From the NCBI GenBank assembly GCA_956465555.1, contig OY101124.1, positions 992,001 through 1,056,000 on the forward strand: DNA of 64,000 bases, in the 5' to 3' direction. This DNA comes from Nitzschia sp. pyKryTriq1 (lineage: Eukaryota; Bacillariophyta; Bacillariophyceae; Bacillariales; Bacillariaceae). This document shows positions 60,467-64,000 of the stretch, one piece after another. Below the pieces are notes generated by a model. The model made no database searches. It worked only from the letters and a program-made list of their open reading frames with translations, and was not told the origin of the DNA. The first letter of the stretch is position 1, and each line of letters begins with the position of its first letter. A program made the translations under genes and the position numbers.

Positions 60467-63400
60467 TTATTCTTCCTCTTCGTCGAGTAGTCTCCTCGCA
60501 GAAGGAGTTTCCCCATCGTCATCCGTGTCGTCCATCTCCTCATCGGCAATAGAAGGTGACAGGTTGCTCGTACTCTCTATCTCCATCTTGTCGGAGGTGA
60601 CACTTTCGGAATTTTCCATCATGCTACGTTTCCTCTTGCGCTCTGCTTGTTCGTCCTTCCATGCCTTCTCATCCATCTCCGCATAGGTTTCCCAACCTTC
60701 TGGTCGATCTTCGGGTTTTAGGTACTTGTAGAATCGTGGTCGCAGATAGAACATAAATGCTCTTCCAGCCGTCTTCTTTCGTTCCACGGCCGTGATACAG
60801 CCTGGTACATCCTTTGTCGTAATTTCGCCCAATTTCAAAGTTACCTGACGGACTGAGACGGTTGGATGCTCCCCCGCAAATTGATTGATCAACTTCATTC
60901 TCTCGCCAGTACCCTGCGCTCCAATGCAGCGGCAAAACTCGGGAAAGACGTCGTCCGGAATAGCCATGCGCTTGTTTCCTTGGGACGTTACACGAGGCTT
61001 GACCTGGCCATTGGCGGTCTTCATCATCTTGGGAATCTTTTTCTTCGGCGCTGGAGCCATCTTGGGCTTTTTTGGGTTCGGGAATTGGGTCATTTTGTCT
61101 GGCTTTCTTTTCTTCCCGCCTTTCTTGCCCTTGCCGTCGGCATTCATCTTGGACGTTTCTTCCTCAATAAGTCGCTTGCGAGCCGCGAGACGTTTCTCAC
61201 AAAGTTTTCTGGCCTTTGTTTTCTCGGTACAATTGCTGCATTGCCCACATTCAGGGACAGCAAGGACGCCAAGGTTGATCCGTGCTTCGATCTCACCATT
61301 TTCAAGCTGGGGAGGGACTTCGTTGTCTCCACCAGTTACCTTCAACGTGATGCTTGAATAGTTGACATACTAGAAGCAGCGAACATTAGTTTGGTGAGCA
61401 AGGCACGTCAACGTGAGCAGCAGAAAAACCCTGTATTCTTACCTGATCTCCTCGGAAGATCCCTTGGCGTGTCTCTTCAGCTACACCAAGTGCACGTGCT
61501 ACTTGAGCTTCGATCTCGCGAAGTCTTGAGACGCAAGGGTCGCGCTCAGCAAGTCTTTCGCGAACAAGATTGTAAACATCTTCATCCAATCGGTCCAGTG
61601 GTACTGGGTCTTCACCGCGGAGCTCCTTGTCCCTGGTTCGCTTCTCCCAATCCTCCATTTCGGAAATAGCTTTGATTTCCTTGAAAGCGTCGTTGAGATT
61701 TCCTTTTTTCTTCGAAGTCAGTGTTTTCTCCCGCGCTTCCAGTTCTCTTTCCATTTGGCGCATTCGATAGTCACAACGTTTTGTGATCATCGCTGTAGTC
61801 ATCCCTTGTACTGTGTGTTGGAACTTCAGTCTTTCGTCGTTGCGAATGGTCTCCCGGACGGAATCCCAGTTGCCGTACCCGGTAGAATTCACAGCACAGA
61901 GAAGCGCTCGATCTTGCTCCAGCGAAAAGTGAGTCGTGCCCTTGTTGGCAAACACCATCTCAGATCGTGCGTCGTCAAAAGTTGAGACAAACTTGGAGAG
62001 AAGCGCAGTGAGCTTCTTCTGCCTGGCTATCTTCTTCTCGCCTTTCTCGATACTTGTAACGACTCGTTCCCATTCGTCTTTCAGCTCCGTTGGTCCGTAT
62101 TCCCAAAACGCTCGACTATATGGTGCGACCTCCTGGACTGGCATATCCATGTCTGCTGCGATCGATTCGATGTCGTCCCTTCCGTACTTTGCATTGGCTT
62201 TGATAAAATGAAAGTACTGGGACCGAGTCCACTGGCCGAATCCTTCATCCAGTAGTTCAATCTTTTCTTGCCCTAGCTCATCTGGCAAGAGCGTTCTCGC
62301 CCTCTCAAGGATTTCTCGCGGCGGCAGCTTTCCTGCCTCACGAAGTGTAGCATAGGTCTCAAACTCTAGCTCGCCCAAATCCAACAAACGTTCACGGTTG
62401 TAGAAGTGATGATCCTCCATTGAAGGCAGGCGAAGATTTTTGGGCAGCTTGATACGTGTATTGTTCACGATCATCGACTTTTTGGGGTGCATGATGGGAT
62501 TGTAGCTTGTCGGAGGGGGGCGTCTCTCGCGCTTGCCGATGGAATTGGCAGCCAGTAAGCGAAGCTGATCGCGCAAGTCCTTGTCACTGTAGTCCACGCC
62601 CTCGAAGGTCTGCGCTGAAATACCACCATCCAAACGAAAATCCAATAGATCCCCTTTCTCGGCCTTCTGGATTTTCTCGGTCAATTCCTGAGTCTTGGCT
62701 TTTCCACGCTCAAGAATCACGTCAATATCTTCATCGGTGATTGTAGATTCTTCGGATCGGAAGACGGCATCGGCTCCGAAACGCACGGCTGCCATCATTT
62801 CGTCTTTGGTGATCTTATCTTTATCCTTGAGACGACCTTGTTGGACGACCATTGCGTCAAGTTTGAGTTTCTGTTGAGCACGTTCAACGATTTTCTCTTC
62901 GATGGTGTTTTCGCTAACCAAACGGTAGACACTGACGGGCTTCTTCTGGCCCAATCTGTGACATCTATCTTGTGCTTGGAGATCTTGCTGTGGATTCCAG
63001 TCACTATCATAGAGAATACATGTGTCTGCAGTTTGCAGGTTGATACCGAGACCACCAGCGCGGGTAGAGAGAATGAAGCAGAATTTCTTACTGTTTGGCG
63101 CGTTGAAGCCGTCGATTGCGCTCTCTCGGTCGTCGTAGGTCGTATTACCATCGATACGGCAGTACTACGCATGCAAAGTATTCGTTAGTTTCAGGGTTAA
63201 CTTCCTGTAAGAAGCGTGATTGCTAGGATTGACTTACCTCGTATCCCCTCATGACCATGAAGTCTTCCAGAATGTCGAGCACACGCGTCATCTGGGTGAA
63301 GATCAAAACGCGAGAGCCTCTTTCTTTCAAACGCCTCAAGAGCTTGTCAACCATGTTCAGCTTTCCGCAATTCTCCACCAAGTGCTCGCCGAGAGGATCG

Positions 63401-64000
63401 AGATTACGATCTTCGACACCTTCAAACAGATACGGGTGACCACAGCACTTTCGAAGTTGCATGACAATGTTGAGGACAGCAGTACGATTCTTTCCAGCAT
63501 TATTGCCTGTAAACGTGTCCAAGTCACGCAACAAAAGCTTCTTGTATAGTTGCTTCTGTAACTTGGACATTCCAACCATCAGGATCGTCTCTGTCTTTGG
63601 AGGTAAGCCCTTGGCAACATCAGCCTTGAGTCTCCGCAGCATAAAAGGTCTCAGAATCTTGTGCAGCGATGAAATCATACTCTTCTTTGCCTCGTCATCG
63701 TCGATTTCAAGGTTGAACCATTCATCGAACTGATCTGCTGATGCAAAAATATCTGGGAGTAAAAAGTTGAGCAATGCCCACAACTCGCGGAGATTGTTCT
63801 GAAGCGGAGTTCTGAGGGTTGCATACGGACAAAAAATAAATAAGGCGGGGGTTGCAGTATTGAAAACTTAATTCGACAAGGTCGTCACGGCGTCACTTAC
63901 CCTGTAAGCAGCAAGCGGTTTGCTGTACGGAAACTTCGAACAGTCTGGCTAAACAAGCTGGCATCGTTTTTGAGACGGTGGGCTTCGTCGATGATCAGAT
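60467..64000 (-). CDS. ISWI-type chromatin remodeller, C-terminal part (N terminus beyond window)
   Basis: Four exons are visible: 64000-63901 (continues upstream), 63811-63238, 63164-61443 and 61369-60467. Introns of 89, 73 and 73 bp are GT-AG with compatible phases. The protein enters within the Snf2 ATPase: DEAH box ([11 protein letters not shown]), the [12 protein letters not shown] motif across the intron, MLRRLKADV, the helicase C domain ([35 protein letters not shown]). After it come the HAND region ([12 protein letters not shown]), SANT ([20 protein letters not shown]) and SLIDE ([21 protein letters not shown]), which define ISWI. The last exon adds about 300 residues. It opens with [11 protein letters not shown] and a Cys cluster (CGQCSNC, then a further Cys) like half of a CXXC zinc finger. 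A lysine-rich linker follows, and then a compact domain ([19 protein letters not shown] ...) that may be winged-helix. ISWI proteins slide nucleosomes. Confidence 0.95.

Overview
The window looks like nuclear DNA of a stramenopile alga, most likely a raphid pennate diatom; the genus cannot be fixed from sequence alone. Reasons: eukaryotic genes with short GT-AG introns (about 70-170 bp), long intronless exons, PSxxP-type stalks, W-x-M-Y-x-R-I small proteins, an ER signal peptide ending in an AF motif typical of plastid-targeted heterokont proteins, and giant serine-rich low-complexity proteins. No prokaryotic operons, IS elements, CRISPR arrays, tRNAs or rRNAs were seen.

Layout, left to right: 3' part of an EMB8/YheT-type alpha/beta hydrolase (1-930, +); a broken Tex-like gene (about 1200-2931, +); TFIIH subunit p44/Ssl1 (4681-6144, +); a Gfo/Idh/MocA oxidoreductase with stacked targeting signals (6286-7806, -); LAMTOR2 (8617-9066, +); endonuclease V (9326-10783, -); a C18orf21/RMP24-like zinc protein (11715-12596, -); a four-exon LtrA plus five-PAS membrane protein (13525-18218, -); a 3016-residue repeat protein (19109-28159, +); ribose-phosphate pyrophosphokinase (28242-30034, -); a small diatom-type protein (30894-31448, +); an Hsp31/HchA-like protein (32045-32902, -); a single-pass membrane protein with a PDZ domain (33914-36877, +); a Q/N/M-rich protein with SGR repeats (37488-39323, -); a leucine-rich-repeat-like protein (40706-41872, +); a PA-TM-RING ubiquitin ligase (42988-45205, +); a sterol desaturase/fatty acid hydroxylase relative (45648-46508, +); a methyltransferase-like protein (46647-48389, -); nucleoporin Nup107 (48999-51965, +); a TWD40-1/TTRAY-like trafficking protein (52025-56008, -); an ammonium transporter (56686-58470, -); an omega-type glutathione S-transferase (59441-60364, +); and the C-terminal part of an ISWI remodeller (60467 to beyond 64000, -).

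Genes are single transcription units and do not form one pathway. Themes are housekeeping (transcription and repair, RNase MRP, nuclear pore, chromatin, PRPP synthesis) mixed with lineage-specific proteins. Convergent pairs are packed tightly (59-260 bp), while promoter-bearing gaps are long and usually hold clusters of GTAC palindromes (GTACCGGTAC, GTACTGTAC, ACCAGGTAC), which are rare in the exons and convergent gaps I read.

The most novel items are: (1) the giant protein at 19109-28159, with at least 14 dispersed copies of an unassigned helix-G-x2-hydrophobic-P-helix repeat and five copies of a DDLxxLYKxA motif; (2) the LtrA protein with five tandem PAS domains, every one keeping the His and Arg that bind and gate haem in FixL; and (3) the promoter-associated GTAC palindromes.
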